Shown piece after piece: positions 8,292 through 17,011 of a stretch of DNA of 37,605 bases. The DNA is from a virus. The stretch spans positions 1-37,605 of IMG/VR virus record IMGVR_UViG_3300036850_000020, one strand, 5' to 3'. The notes under the pieces are model-generated. The model worked only from the letters and a program-made list of their open reading frames with translations. It was not told where the DNA came from and ran no database searches. The position numbers were made by a program, and so were the translations under genes. The first letter of the stretch is position 1; each line of letters opens with the position of its first letter.

Positions 8292-8608
8292 TGGACGGCC
8301 GCACCTACTGGGTCTGCTATGGGGAACCAGTCAAGAGTCCAGCGATCCGCAAGCAACGGGTAATAGAGACCGGAGCGATCTGTTCTGTGGCGGACAAAGT
8401 CAGGCGCGATGCTCGTTTCGAAGGTGCGGCCATCAGCGGGGCCACCCCTAAGAGTGACCGTATGCGGGTTCTGAAGCACCGTGCGACGAGTGAGCCAGTC
8501 GTACTCCCAGCGTTCGTAGTCCCGGAGTGCGTCCAGGTCTGGCGGGACTGGATGACACATGTTCCCAAACCGCGTCCTCGGACGCCGGTAGACCGTCCAG
8601 TCAGGCAT
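8288..8608 (-). CDS. Leftward moron with LRGGPADG motif
   Basis: This 106-residue small protein is encoded against the direction of the surrounding tail genes. Residues 51-64 (VTLRGGPADGRTFE) carry the LxGGPxDG motif seen in many small proteins of actinobacteriophages, whose function is not known to me. Aromatic-rich flanks (YERWEYDWL, WTLDWFP) support real coding. The opposite frame is much less protein-like. Its 3' end overlaps the gp10-like gene by 4 bases. TATGAT lies exactly 6 bases upstream of the ATG, and no ribosome site is seen, so it probably has its own leaderless promoter. Confidence 0.75.
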   Translation of the reverse strand: MPDWTVYRRPRTRFGNMCHPVPPDLDALRDYERWEYDWLTRRTVLQNPHTVTLRGGPADGRTFETSIAPDFVRHRTDRSGLYYPLLADRWTLDWFPIADPVGAAVH

Positions 8609-8614
8609 GTCCCG

Positions 8615-8620
8615 ATCATA
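8615..8620 (-). promoter_or_regulatory. Putative leaderless -10 box (TATGAT)
   Basis: TATGAT (5 of 6 matches to TATAAT) on the minus strand is followed by 6 bases and then the ATG at 8608. Transcription would start at the start codon. No good -35 hexamer was seen at 16-18 bases. The spacing equals that at the Cro-like gene. Confidence 0.5.
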
Positions 8621-8691
8621 CGCCGCCCCATCAACGCCATCGCAGGCCCACAGACCGCCACGCCACGCGGCGTCTACTGAGGAAGATCACC

Positions 8692-8952
8692 ATGCCAAAG
8701 CCCGAGTTCGATATCAAATCCGCCACCCCCGTCCTGTCCTACACCGGGCCGGGAGTCGTCGCGGGCGTCCCTGCCGACGATCTGTCGGCTAACCAGCTCG
8801 CCCGCATCGCATGGATCCGCAAGGGCGACAAGCGACCCCTGTCCCCCAACGACATGAAGGACTCGGACATCGCCGCTGTCCGTGACGAACTCGCCGCTGG
8901 CGGCAACTATCAGAAGACGAAGCCGGTTGAGCCGGAACAACCAGTGACCTGA
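8692..8952 (+). CDS. Hypothetical tail-region protein
   Basis: This 86-residue protein starts at ATG 8692 after AGGAAG. It is folded-looking with charged helices (PADDLSANQLARIAWIRKGDKRP, split here as two halves around ANQLARIAW) and a Lys/Glu/Pro end. No family was recognised. It lies just before the tail tube gene and is probably structural or an assembly factor. Confidence 0.65.
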   Translation: MPKPEFDIKSATPVLSYTGPGVVAGVPADDLSANQLARIAWIRKGDKRPLSPNDMKDSDIAAVRDELAAGGNYQKTKPVEPEQPVT

Positions 8953-9030
8953 CCGGGTTTCCGGTTCCGCCCCTGCCCGAGTGCGAGTGAAGGCAGGACC
9001 GGCGGTCTCCCTACTCGCGGGAGTACCTAG

Positions 9031-10047
9031 ATGACCGAGCAGGTCTACAACAAGATCCAGTTTGGACGGCAGTCGGCCGTCGGCACTGCCGTCGCGGCCA
9101 CGACCGTCTTCCCGGTCGATACCGGGTTCCTCGGGTTCGAGCTCGACCGCGCGTCCGAATCGCCCGACGAGGATTTCGGCAACTCCGACCGCGAGCAGGC
9201 CGGGCGGGAGTCCACAGGCGTCCGCGGGGCGTCGGCGTCGATGCCGTTCGTCGGGCGGTTCCAGGATCTCTTCCACGCGCTCGAGATGCACGTCGCGGGC
9301 TCGATCACTCCCACGGGTATCGGGCCGTACACCTACGTCTATCCGTTCGATTCCGGCTCGGACACGCTAAAGCCATACACCTTGGAGTACGGCGACATCA
9401 ACTCGACCCAGGACGAACACCGCGGCGTCGGCTGCGTCGTGTCCGACTTCGATTTCGGATTCGACGCGCTCTCATCCCCCGGCAACTCCATGTGGACCGG
9501 CACGCTCGGCCTGCTTGCGCTCGATCGCGACGCCTCGGCGATGACTGCTGCCCAGTCGGCGCCCGCGACCCTCGAAACGATGGAAGGTCACTTGAGCATC
9601 ATCGCTCAGGGATCCACGTCGACCGCGTTCGCCTCACTCTCCGAGCTGTCGGCATCACTCAAGCAGTTCCGCTTCACCTCGAACATCAGCGCCGTCAGGC
9701 GGGCATACGGCGGGACGACGGACATCGCCACCTCATACGGGCGCTCGCAGAAGGGCGAGATCTCATATGAGGCCCTGATCAAGATCGGCTCCACCGCCAA
9801 GACGGACATCGAAGACATCTTCGATGTGTCGGGCGGCCTGCCGACTGAGAAGCGTTGGCGGATCACGATCGACGGTTCGGGCAATAACTCCTGCACGATC
9901 GACTTCCGTACCCGCTACCGGGCCGTCGACCTCGGTGACCACGAGGGCGAGCGGCTCTACCTGGTGAGAGGTGTGTGGGTTCGGGACGCAACACTCGGGA
10001 GCCGCGGGACCATAACTCTGATCAACGATGTGGCCTCGGTCCCATGA
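9031..10047 (+). CDS. Major tail tube protein
   Basis: This 338-residue protein is the expected tail tube subunit. It follows the neck genes and precedes the chaperone pair. It begins with VYNKIQFGRQSAVGTAVAAT, a typical tube-protein start with an insert-rich beta structure, and has many short beta strands and Thr/Ser/Gly turns. GGGAG (9019-9023) is its ribosome site. It lies within a 5-bp hairpin (TACTC / GAGTA, 9012-9025). Confidence 0.85.
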   Translation: MTEQVYNKIQFGRQSAVGTAVAATTVFPVDTGFLGFELDRASESPDEDFGNSDREQAGRESTGVRGASASMPFVGRFQDLFHALEMHVAGSITPTGIGPYTYVYPFDSGSDTLKPYTLEYGDINSTQDEHRGVGCVVSDFDFGFDALSSPGNSMWTGTLGLLALDRDASAMTAAQSAPATLETMEGHLSIIAQGSTSTAFASLSELSASLKQFRFTSNISAVRRAYGGTTDIATSYGRSQKGEISYEALIKIGSTAKTDIEDIFDVSGGLPTEKRWRITIDGSGNNSCTIDFRTRYRAVDLGDHEGERLYLVRGVWVRDATLGSRGTITLINDVASVP

Positions 10048-10502
10048 CCTCCGCGTACACGAACGGGACGGCGAAGTTCATGCGGCGCTTCGCCAACCCC
10101 AACCTTACGGTGGATCTGTCGCTGGGTCCCTGCCAGTGCCCCGAACAACCGCACGACGAGGACATCGCGGTCCTGCGCGCGGAGCTCGGGGCCGGCGAGG
10201 AAGGCCGGGTCGGGGCGTACGGCTGGTCGGCGGCCAACATGCAGTACTTCGACTGGGAGGCCGCGCGCTCGAAACTGATCGAGATCGGCGTCGTGCGTTG
10301 GAACCTCCGCGATGACGACGGGCCGGTGCCCGTCAACGTCACCACGGCGGGGCTCCTCGACGAGGCGACCCGCGATCTCATCTGCAACCGGCTCAACGAA
10401 CTGACCGGCTCGAAGCCGGGTACTGAGGAGCCACCCCCAAACCGGCGCGGCGCTCGCTCGCGGCGTACTTCGCGGACGAGCGCATCCCGGACGACGAGCT
10501 GA
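10044..10502 (+). CDS. Tail assembly chaperone, short form (gpG-like)
   Basis: This 152-residue product of the first frame overlaps the tail tube gene by 4 bases. It is the analogue of lambda gpG and helps the tape measure protein fold and the tube polymerise. The last 20 residues, after the slippery site, are Arg/Ser-rich and unstructured. This suggests that the other frame encodes the functional extension. Confidence 0.8.
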   Translation: MTSAYTNGTAKFMRRFANPNLTVDLSLGPCQCPEQPHDEDIAVLRAELGAGEEGRVGAYGWSAANMQYFDWEAARSKLIEIGVVRWNLRDDDGPVPVNVTTAGLLDEATRDLICNRLNELTGSKPGTEEPPPNRRGARSRRTSRTSASRTTS

Positions 10503-10762
10503 CCTATGACGTGCTCCTGGCCCTGCGCGGGTGGGGCCGCGAGGAGTTCGAGCTGGCCTCGCGGGAGTTTCTCAGCGAGGTCCGTTTCGGGCTGTTCGCA
10601 GAAATGGCCGGCAGATGGCTGCTGGAGGCCAAGTTCAAGGCTTTCCCCGTGGACACCCGGAACATGACTCACCAGGCCGCCGCTGAAGCGATCAAGGGTC
10701 AGCTCGCCGCGCAGTCCGAAGTAAAGCGGCTCCGCGCTGCCCTGGGTCTTGACGATGGCTGA
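10044..10762 (+). CDS. Tail assembly chaperone, frameshifted long form (gpGT-like)
   Basis: A -1 ribosomal frameshift at CCCAAAC (10436-10442) joins residues 1-133 of the first frame to 106 residues of the -1 frame (codon 10442 onward). The product is about 239 residues. The -1 frame is open across the overlap and reads RSLAAYFADERIPDDEL, then GWGREEFELASREFLSEV, a good globular protein. No separate start with a ribosome site is evident (first GTG is 10511). This GT arrangement between tail tube and tape measure is conserved in long-tailed phages. Its end overlaps the tape measure start. Confidence 0.82.
10436..10442 (+). other. Programmed -1 frameshift slippery site
   Basis: C-CCA-AAC read in the first frame fits the X-XXY-YYZ rule exactly (CCC, AAA, C). 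After a one-base slip back, the -1 frame stays open for more than 100 codons, while the zero frame stops at 10500-10502. A GC-rich stretch follows immediately and could form a stimulatory structure. Confidence 0.82.
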
Positions 10763-12515
10763 CCACCCGATCGACATCCTCGTCCGGGCGAAGGATATGG
10801 CGTCCCGGACCATCGGGAATATCGAGAAGCGGGTCGGCTCACTCGGACGGATCGGGTCGAAGGCCGTCTCCAACCTGACGGCCAACTTCGTCCGGTTTGG
10901 CGTCGTGGCCGCTGGTGCGCTGACTGGGGCCGTGGCGTTGGGGGTGCGCTCGCTCGGGGATCTTGCGCGGACGCAGGCTCAGACCAACGCCGTCATCGCG
11001 TCGACCAAGGGCGCCGCCGGCCAATCGAGCGAGGCCATCCGCAAGCACGCCGAGGAACTGGAGGCGTTGTCGACGGTCGACGACCAGGTGATCCAGGACG
11101 GCCAGAACATGCTCCTGACGTTCACCAACATCAAGGGCAAGGTCTTTCCCCAGGCGACGAAGGCGACGTTGAACCTGGCTGTTGCGATGGCGGCTGGCAA
11201 CGCCGAACAGGTCGACATGAAAGCGTCGGCCATCCAGCTGGGCAAGGCACTCAACGATCCGATCAAGGGCGTGACCGCGCTTCGCAAGGTCGGCGTTTCG
11301 TTCACCGAGCAGCAGCAGAAGCAGATCAAGACCCTCGTCAAGTCCGGGAAGCTGTACGAGGCGCAGCAGATCATTCTCAAGGAACTCGAAATCGAGTTCG
11401 GGAATGCCGCGAAAGCGGCTGGGACGGGACCGGAAGCGGTATGGCGCCGGCTACAGGATGCCGGCGAGGACCTGTCGATGGCTCTTGCCAAGCGCGTCCT
11501 ACCGGTCCTGGAACGCGGTGCCAAGTGGCTCACTACGAAGCTCGCGGATCCCGCCGTCATCAAGTTCATGGACGATCTCGGGGCGGGACTCGCGGATGCC
11601 GCAGATGAGGCGCTGCGGTTCATCGAAAAGGTGGACTGGGGGTCGATAGGAGCTGGGCTGAAAGGCGCCGCTGACATCGCGGGTTCCATCGTCGGGATGT
11701 TCATGGGCCTGCCCGACTGGGTGAAGACGGCGGTCATCACCGGCTGGGGCCTGAACAAGCTCACCGGCGGGGCTGTCACTGACCTGATCGGCGTCCTTGG
11801 TTCCGGGCTCATCAAGGGCGTCCTCGGAATGAACGCGGGCGTGGTGAACATCAACGCGGGCGTGGTGAATGGGGCGGGTGGTCTGCCAGGCAAAGGCGGC
11901 GGAAGCCTCATTGGCGGGATCATCCCCGCCGCGGCCATCCTCGGTATCGGCTATCTGATAGGAGAAGGCATCACGACCGCAATGGGTGGTCCAACTGCCG
12001 GGAGGGAGGGGGGCAGGGGCCGGTCCATTGCCGGGACGCCCTTTGTGTTCGGGCAACACACCGGGGCGCAGGTCCGCGAGGAATCAGAGCGGCGGCGAAC
12101 GGGTGGCGCGAACGCCAACGTCACGATGGGCGGCTTCGACCGCCGGCAGATCCGCCAGGACATCAACATCGCCACGGGCGGGTTTGATCGCCGGCTAGGC
12201 GCCGTCGGTCAGGCGATCCAGAAAGAACAGTCGGCAGTCGACAGATTCCGCCAGTCTGCCTCTCCGTCGCTCGTGTCCATGAAGGCGCACCTCGGCAACC
12301 TGGAGAACCTAGAGCGGAACTCGGCAGGCCAGAGCACCACCGACCGGATCGCCATCGTCAACGCGATCAACTCGCTTAGGGCGGTCATAGGCACGCCTCC
12401 CACGGTCAACGTCAATGTGACGGCTTCCGACATCTCCTCAAACAACACACGCCGCGGGCGAACCGTCAAGCCGCACGGGCCGCGCAATACCCTGGTCGGC
12501 ATGGGCGGTCACTGA
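10755..12515 (+). CDS. Tape measure protein
   Basis: This 586-residue protein sets tail length and may reach the cell membrane during infection. Alanine- and glycine-rich helices at the start, hydrophobic glycine/alanine segments (about 48-66 and 325-420), and a long KAxxTLxxLAVAMAAGNAEQVD-type region of the phage tape measure family (split here by positions 135-155) support the call. It is short for a tape measure, which implies a short tail of roughly 90 nm if helical. ATG 10755 is preferred over TTG 10749. The C-terminal peptide RTVKPHGPR recurs in the next gene. Confidence 0.88.
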   Translation: MADHPIDILVRAKDMASRTIGNIEKRVGSLGRIGSKAVSNLTANFVRFGVVAAGALTGAVALGVRSLGDLARTQAQTNAVIASTKGAAGQSSEAIRKHAEELEALSTVDDQVIQDGQNMLLTFTNIKGKVFPQATKATLNLAVAMAAGNAEQVDMKASAIQLGKALNDPIKGVTALRKVGVSFTEQQQKQIKTLVKSGKLYEAQQIILKELEIEFGNAAKAAGTGPEAVWRRLQDAGEDLSMALAKRVLPVLERGAKWLTTKLADPAVIKFMDDLGAGLADAADEALRFIEKVDWGSIGAGLKGAADIAGSIVGMFMGLPDWVKTAVITGWGLNKLTGGAVTDLIGVLGSGLIKGVLGMNAGVVNINAGVVNGAGGLPGKGGGSLIGGIIPAAAILGIGYLIGEGITTAMGGPTAGREGGRGRSIAGTPFVFGQHTGAQVREESERRRTGGANANVTMGGFDRRQIRQDINIATGGFDRRLGAVGQAIQKEQSAVDRFRQSASPSLVSMKAHLGNLENLERNSAGQSTTDRIAIVNAINSLRAVIGTPPTVNVNVTASDISSNNTRRGRTVKPHGPRNTLVGMGGH

Positions 12516-12672
12516 TGACCCTCCTCGATCGCATTCGTGCGTGGTTTCTCCGACTGCGTTCTCATCCCACGGAAACCGATCTTGATCGAGTCCGCTGGTA
12601 TCCGGGAACTGACTGGCCGCGGATTCTTGAGAGCCAGCGAAAGCTGAATCGCCGCACCGTCAAGCCGCACGG
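12462..12672 (+). repeat. 17-bp direct repeat encoding TVKPHG
   Basis: ACCGTCAAGCCGCACGG occurs at 12462-12478 (end of the tape measure gene) and 12656-12672 (end of the small basic gene), 194 bases apart and in the coding frame of each gene. The feature spans both copies. Confidence 0.85.
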
Positions 12673-12709
12673 TCCCCGCCACGCCTTCGGGACTGGTCCG
12701 CTCCCGTGA
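12515..12709 (+). CDS. Small basic protein sharing the tape measure C-terminal peptide
   Basis: This 64-residue Arg-rich protein starts on the tape measure stop (TGATGA). A helical N-terminus (LLDRIRAWFLRLRS) is followed by a short linker and a C-terminal RTVKPHGPR that is identical to the end region of the tape measure protein. No family was recognised. The shared peptide suggests duplication or a common binding partner, such as the tail tip. The following gene overlaps it by GTGA. Confidence 0.6.
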   Translation: MTLLDRIRAWFLRLRSHPTETDLDRVRWYPGTDWPRILESQRKLNRRTVKPHGPRHAFGTGPLP

Positions 12710-14823
12710 CTCTCCTCTGGTACTACTCCGTCGACGCCTCAACGGTGCTGGAGATCACCAATCGCGTTCGGCTGCCCACGAATGACGAAGGCGAAGCGAT
12801 TGGCGTCGGCTCCCACGCCGACGCTGGGTCGGGCTGGGAAGGTGACATCTACATCGACGACCCCACGGGTTCACTGACCGAGATCCTCCAGTTCCGCCGA
12901 ATCTACTGCGTCCAGGACGCCGCTCCAGCCGGGGCTCAGGTCGTCGGCAACTGGTTCGTGTCGAACGTCAAGGTCGTGCGGATGGATCCGTTCTCCGGGG
13001 CTGCTCGCCGTTGGATCGTCACGATGGCCGATGAGAACTCCCTGCTCAACCGGCGCAAGTTCGTCGGCACCGATGCCAACCGGGCCGCAGAGACGGACAT
13101 CGTTCGCCTGCGCTGGTACCTGACCACCACCGAAGGGAATTTGTTCTCGACTGACGAGACATTCATCGACACGACCAACCCCGTGACGATGGACGCCGTG
13201 GACCTCCGCCAGACCGGCGCGGAGGAGATGTTCATGGCGATGTTCCAGCGGTCCAAGAAGCACTACTGGATCAAGTACACGGAGGCGAGCGCGGTCGGCG
13301 GGGCCATTGTCAGCTCGTCCGTCGCCAACCCCACGATCATCACGACGACCTCGGCCCACGGCCTATACACCGGCATGATCGTCACCATCGCCGGCCACTC
13401 GGGGTCCACTCCCTCGATCAACGGCACGCACACCGTCACGGTCATCTCCACGACCACCTTTTCCATCCCGGTCAACGTCACGGTCGGTGGGACCGGCGGA
13501 ACGACGACAGCCAACGGTCGATACGTCATCTGCTACTTCAACATGAACACGTCGTCGCTCTATGCGTCGACGGTCTCCATCTCGAACAACCCTGCCGACA
13601 ACATCATCGGTGCGGCCAACCCGACATCACTCGTCTACCCACTGTCCGGGGATGCCGAGCTCGACCGATCTGGCGGGCGAATGGGCTCGGGGATGCTCGT
13701 CTCGCACATGGGTCCGGGCAAGTTCGCCTACGCTCAGGACACGTCCGTAGGCGATACCTATGCCTACGTCGACCGGGTGTCCCCCGCTCCGCAACTGAAT
13801 ACGGACGCGTCCGCGCTGGCGCAGGCGCAAGCGTCGCTGGCGGAGGTGGCGATCCCAGACGACGAGGTACGAACCACCCTCCGAGTCGAGGCTGCGCGGC
13901 TCAATCTCGTCATGCACGGGATGAAGGTCCCGGTCAAGGCGACTCACTTCCCGAATTACACCGCCGCGTCTGCTCTGCCGGGCTGGGCCACGGGTTTCGT
14001 GGACTGCCGGGTCATGGAGCGGACGGTCAACCAGGTCGGCCCGACAACGTTCGATGTGCCGCTGCGGTTGAGTCCGATGACGGTACCGGCAGAGCCGCAG
14101 ATGTTCACAGACACGCAGCTCGGCTCGTGTGAAGCAGGAACATGGCCGAACGGCGCGCCAGGCGCGGGCCTCACCCTGATCGGCTTTCTCGCTCAGCGCG
14201 GCGGGTCGACCCACGACGCGACGATCGTCCCCATCTCAACGACAGCTCTGGCATCCAACTGCGCTTCGACATGGGACGTAGCCGGAACCGGCTGGACCTA
14301 TATCACCAGCTCGGATGTGCGGAGTGGCGGGGGCGGCTATCCGATCACGATGGCGAAGCGCACATCAACCGCCAGCGATGCGGCCTTCCTTCGCTGGGGC
14401 GGGACCGGCGGCGGCCTCAACGGCACCGCCCGACCTCGAAGCCATCAGATCGCAGTCTCGGGTTTGGCCGGGACGAATACTGCGGCGGTCGTTTCGGTCG
14501 CTCAGACAACCAGCGGTTCGTCGTTCGTCACCGGCAGCTTCGTCGTCACGACGGCCCCGGGCTGGATCTACGCCTGTTTGTCGTACACAAAGGGTGGGCC
14601 GGCCGATAACCCCGATCCTGACTTCAACCTCGTCGCAGTTGCGCCGGCCGAGCACCTGACCTACGGCCTGGCCTACGGCAGCTTCGGGCCTCGATCAGCG
14701 ATGGCCCGTCTGCGGGTCACGACCAACGGCACCTACACCATCTCGTGGGCGCCGACCGGCACCATCGTCAATCCGACGTTCCAGGCGTACGGTTCTATCG
14801 GCGCCTTCTTCCCGGACGCCTGA
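12706..14823 (+). CDS. Distal tail / tail-tip protein with FCCH-like domain
   Basis: This 705-residue protein starts at GTG 12706. The N-terminal 200 residues contain beta-rich segments (LQFRRIYCVQD, VVGNWFVSNVKVVRMDP) of baseplate-hub type. Residues about 205-270 form a Thr/Ser/Gly domain with TTTSAHGLYTGMIVTIAG and NGTHTVTVISTTTFSIP. This pattern is that of the small FCCH-like domain often inserted in phage tail proteins. The C-terminal half is beta-rich. It follows the tape measure, as expected for distal tail or tail-tip protein. Receptor contact is an inference. Confidence 0.72.
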   Translation: MTLLWYYSVDASTVLEITNRVRLPTNDEGEAIGVGSHADAGSGWEGDIYIDDPTGSLTEILQFRRIYCVQDAAPAGAQVVGNWFVSNVKVVRMDPFSGAARRWIVTMADENSLLNRRKFVGTDANRAAETDIVRLRWYLTTTEGNLFSTDETFIDTTNPVTMDAVDLRQTGAEEMFMAMFQRSKKHYWIKYTEASAVGGAIVSSSVANPTIITTTSAHGLYTGMIVTIAGHSGSTPSINGTHTVTVISTTTFSIPVNVTVGGTGGTTTANGRYVICYFNMNTSSLYASTVSISNNPADNIIGAANPTSLVYPLSGDAELDRSGGRMGSGMLVSHMGPGKFAYAQDTSVGDTYAYVDRVSPAPQLNTDASALAQAQASLAEVAIPDDEVRTTLRVEAARLNLVMHGMKVPVKATHFPNYTAASALPGWATGFVDCRVMERTVNQVGPTTFDVPLRLSPMTVPAEPQMFTDTQLGSCEAGTWPNGAPGAGLTLIGFLAQRGGSTHDATIVPISTTALASNCASTWDVAGTGWTYITSSDVRSGGGGYPITMAKRTSTASDAAFLRWGGTGGGLNGTARPRSHQIAVSGLAGTNTAAVVSVAQTTSGSSFVTGSFVVTTAPGWIYACLSYTKGGPADNPDPDFNLVAVAPAEHLTYGLAYGSFGPRSAMARLRVTTNGTYTISWAPTGTIVNPTFQAYGSIGAFFPDA

Positions 14824-15995
14824 TGCCTCAATCACCGCTCCTCGGACAGCCGCTCCAATTGGCTCTGGCCGCGCAGAGCGTCCCCGCGTCGGGCGTCACA
14901 GTCGCCGATACGCCCAACAAGTTCGACGCGGGCGATCTCGAATCCGTCCTCCAGGAACTCGTGGCTGGTGGGCTGACGATCTGGAAGCCGTCTGTCCGGG
15001 TTGCCACGACGGTAGCCGGCACGCTTACGTCAAGCTTCGAGGCCGGCGACACGGTTGACGGGATCGTGCTCGCGGAGTTCGACCGCGTCCTCATCAAGAA
15101 TCAGGCGGCCGGGGCTGAGAACGGGATCTACACGGTCAACACCTCCAGTTCGCCGACGCGCGCCCCTGACATGGACGCCAACGATGAGGTGGTCGGGGCA
15201 GTCGTGTATGTCCGCGAGGGCGCATCCAACGCAGGCTCGATCTGGATCAACACCAATCTGACGGAGCCAACGCTAGGCACGACAGCTCTAACATTCGATG
15301 AGTTCAACGTCGCGCTGTCTGGGTTCCTCGAGGTCATCAATGGCGGCGGCGGCACCGTCCAGGCCCACGGCAATCTTGGCTTGACGGAGACGATCAATCT
15401 CGCGAACGGCAATTACCACTGGGGCACGCTCGATGCCAACTGCACCTTCACGTTCACGGTCACAGCGGACACTGCCGAACGCTGGTTCACCCTCGAACTC
15501 ATCGAGGACGGGACTGGAGGCTGGTCCCCAACCTGGCCGGGATCGGTCGTCTGGGTCGGAGGAAACACGCCGACCCACGACACAACCGCCGGGACGACCA
15601 CGATCTACGTGTTCTTCACCCGTAATGGTGGGACCACATGGATCGGCGGAGAGTTGGGTGGCGGATCGGCTCTAACCGTCGAGAACGAGGGCGTTGCGCT
15701 CGCGACGGCGGCCGAGCGACTCGATTTCGTCGGAGATGGTGTCACCGCGTCGGGTACTGGCACTGAGAAGACGATCACGATCTCGGGGGTTCCCACAGGC
15801 GCGGCGGGTGGCGACCTGTCCGGGACGTACCCGAACCCGTCCGTAGTCGACGACTCACATTCGCATACCGGAGCGACCGCGCCGGGTGGTATCGGGCCGC
15901 TCCTGCTCGAAAGCACGCATGCCACCCCGATTGTCTTCGACGACATCCTCCAAGCCAGTGACGGCTCGGACTTCCTCTATGCCAGCGAACCGTAG
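14823..15995 (+). CDS. Tail fibre protein
   Basis: This 390-residue protein starts at ATG 14823 on the previous stop. Residues 55-145 contain the common fibre module that reads VRVATTVAGTLTSSFEAG, then FDRVLIKNQAAGAENGIYTV and VVYVREGASNAGSIW. A GGDLSGTYPNPSV motif (about 320-332) is also a frequent fibre element. The rest is beta-rich Thr/Gly sequence, suggesting a trimeric fibre that contacts the host surface. Confidence 0.8.
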   Translation: MPQSPLLGQPLQLALAAQSVPASGVTVADTPNKFDAGDLESVLQELVAGGLTIWKPSVRVATTVAGTLTSSFEAGDTVDGIVLAEFDRVLIKNQAAGAENGIYTVNTSSSPTRAPDMDANDEVVGAVVYVREGASNAGSIWINTNLTEPTLGTTALTFDEFNVALSGFLEVINGGGGTVQAHGNLGLTETINLANGNYHWGTLDANCTFTFTVTADTAERWFTLELIEDGTGGWSPTWPGSVVWVGGNTPTHDTTAGTTTIYVFFTRNGGTTWIGGELGGGSALTVENEGVALATAAERLDFVGDGVTASGTGTEKTITISGVPTGAAGGDLSGTYPNPSVVDDSHSHTGATAPGGIGPLLLESTHATPIVFDDILQASDGSDFLYASEP

Positions 15996-16003
15996 GAGAG
16001 ACG

Positions 16004-17011
16004 ATGGCCGCCATTGAGAACGAAAAGATTTACGGACTCAAGATTCGCGAATCGGCCAACGACGGCTCTGACTTCACGAACCCGGACGTGGACTACCGTG
16101 TGGCGTTCCTCGGAGAAGACGGCCTGTGGCACGTCAAAGATTCGGCGGGTGCGGTCACCAACCCGTACAGCGGCGGCGGCACAACATCGAACTTCCCCTG
16201 CCAGGGCCGACTCACCCTGACGACTGCTGTCCCGGTTACGACTGCCGACGTGACCGCAGCCACGTCCGTGTACTTCACCCCATACCAGGGCAATCAGATC
16301 GCCACGTATTCCGGTTCCGCCTGGACGCTCTCGACGTTCACAGAGAAGACGCTCTCTCTCGCGGGCCTGACCGCCGACTCGAACTACGACATCTTCATCG
16401 TAGACTCGACGCTCGCACTAGAGGCGTTGATCTGGACGAACGCGACGACTCGAGCGACCGCGCTGGTTCTCCAAGACGGCATCCTCGTGAAGTCAGGCGC
16501 GACCACGCGGCGCTATCTCGGGACGATCCGGATCACTGGAACCACAGGCCAATGCGAAGACTCGGCCGCGAAGCGGTTCGTATGGAACTACTACAACCGC
16601 CGGCTCCGCTTCATGAAGGTCACCGACGCCACAGACACATGGAACCAAACCGTGACCGCCTGGCGGCAGGCCAACGCATCAACGGCTAATCAGGTCGCCT
16701 ACGTCGATGGCTACAGCGAGGACGTGATCCGAGCCACAACGCTCGGCGCACATGGTGGTGGTTCAGGTATTGCTGGGGCGGTTGGGGTCGGTGTCGATTC
16801 GACGACCGCTAACTCGGCTCAGATTTTCAACGAAGCCAACTCGTCGACCACCACCAACCCGTCTTCTATCGCCCACTATCGCGGCTACCCCGGCGTTGGG
16901 TATCACACCCTCGTCTGGATCGAATACCGCCGGGCAGGGACGGTGGTGTGGCAGGGCGACGCTGGCGTGGTGGATGAGCAGACTGGCTTGATTGCAGAAG
17001 TTTGGGGATGA
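16004..17011 (+). CDS. Tail-associated structural protein
   Basis: This 335-residue protein is preceded by AGGAGAG. It begins AAIENEKIYGLKIRE and contains many beta strands with Thr/Ser/Ala turns (about 65-190). A Gly-rich hinge lies near 249-262 (GGGSGIAGAVGVGVD), followed by a C-terminal WIEYRRAGTVVWQGD. No exact family was recognised. Its place between fibre and BNR_4-like gene suggests a fibre or tail-tip accessory, possibly a trimerising one. Confidence 0.68.
   Translation: MAAIENEKIYGLKIRESANDGSDFTNPDVDYRVAFLGEDGLWHVKDSAGAVTNPYSGGGTTSNFPCQGRLTLTTAVPVTTADVTAATSVYFTPYQGNQIATYSGSAWTLSTFTEKTLSLAGLTADSNYDIFIVDSTLALEALIWTNATTRATALVLQDGILVKSGATTRRYLGTIRITGTTGQCEDSAAKRFVWNYYNRRLRFMKVTDATDTWNQTVTAWRQANASTANQVAYVDGYSEDVIRATTLGAHGGGSGIAGAVGVGVDSTTANSAQIFNEANSSTTTNPSSIAHYRGYPGVGYHTLVWIEYRRAGTVVWQGDAGVVDEQTGLIAEVWG

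Noticed and set aside
8291-8680. Rightward frame opposite the LRGGPADG gene
   Set aside because: It lacks a ribosome site and motif, and the leftward gene has a known motif plus a promoter-like box.
10979-11938. Long leftward reading frame (319 codons) opposite the tape measure gene
   Set aside because: It is antisense to a well-supported gene, Pro/Ser/Ala-rich, lacks a ribosome site and matches the usual GC-driven shadow pattern.
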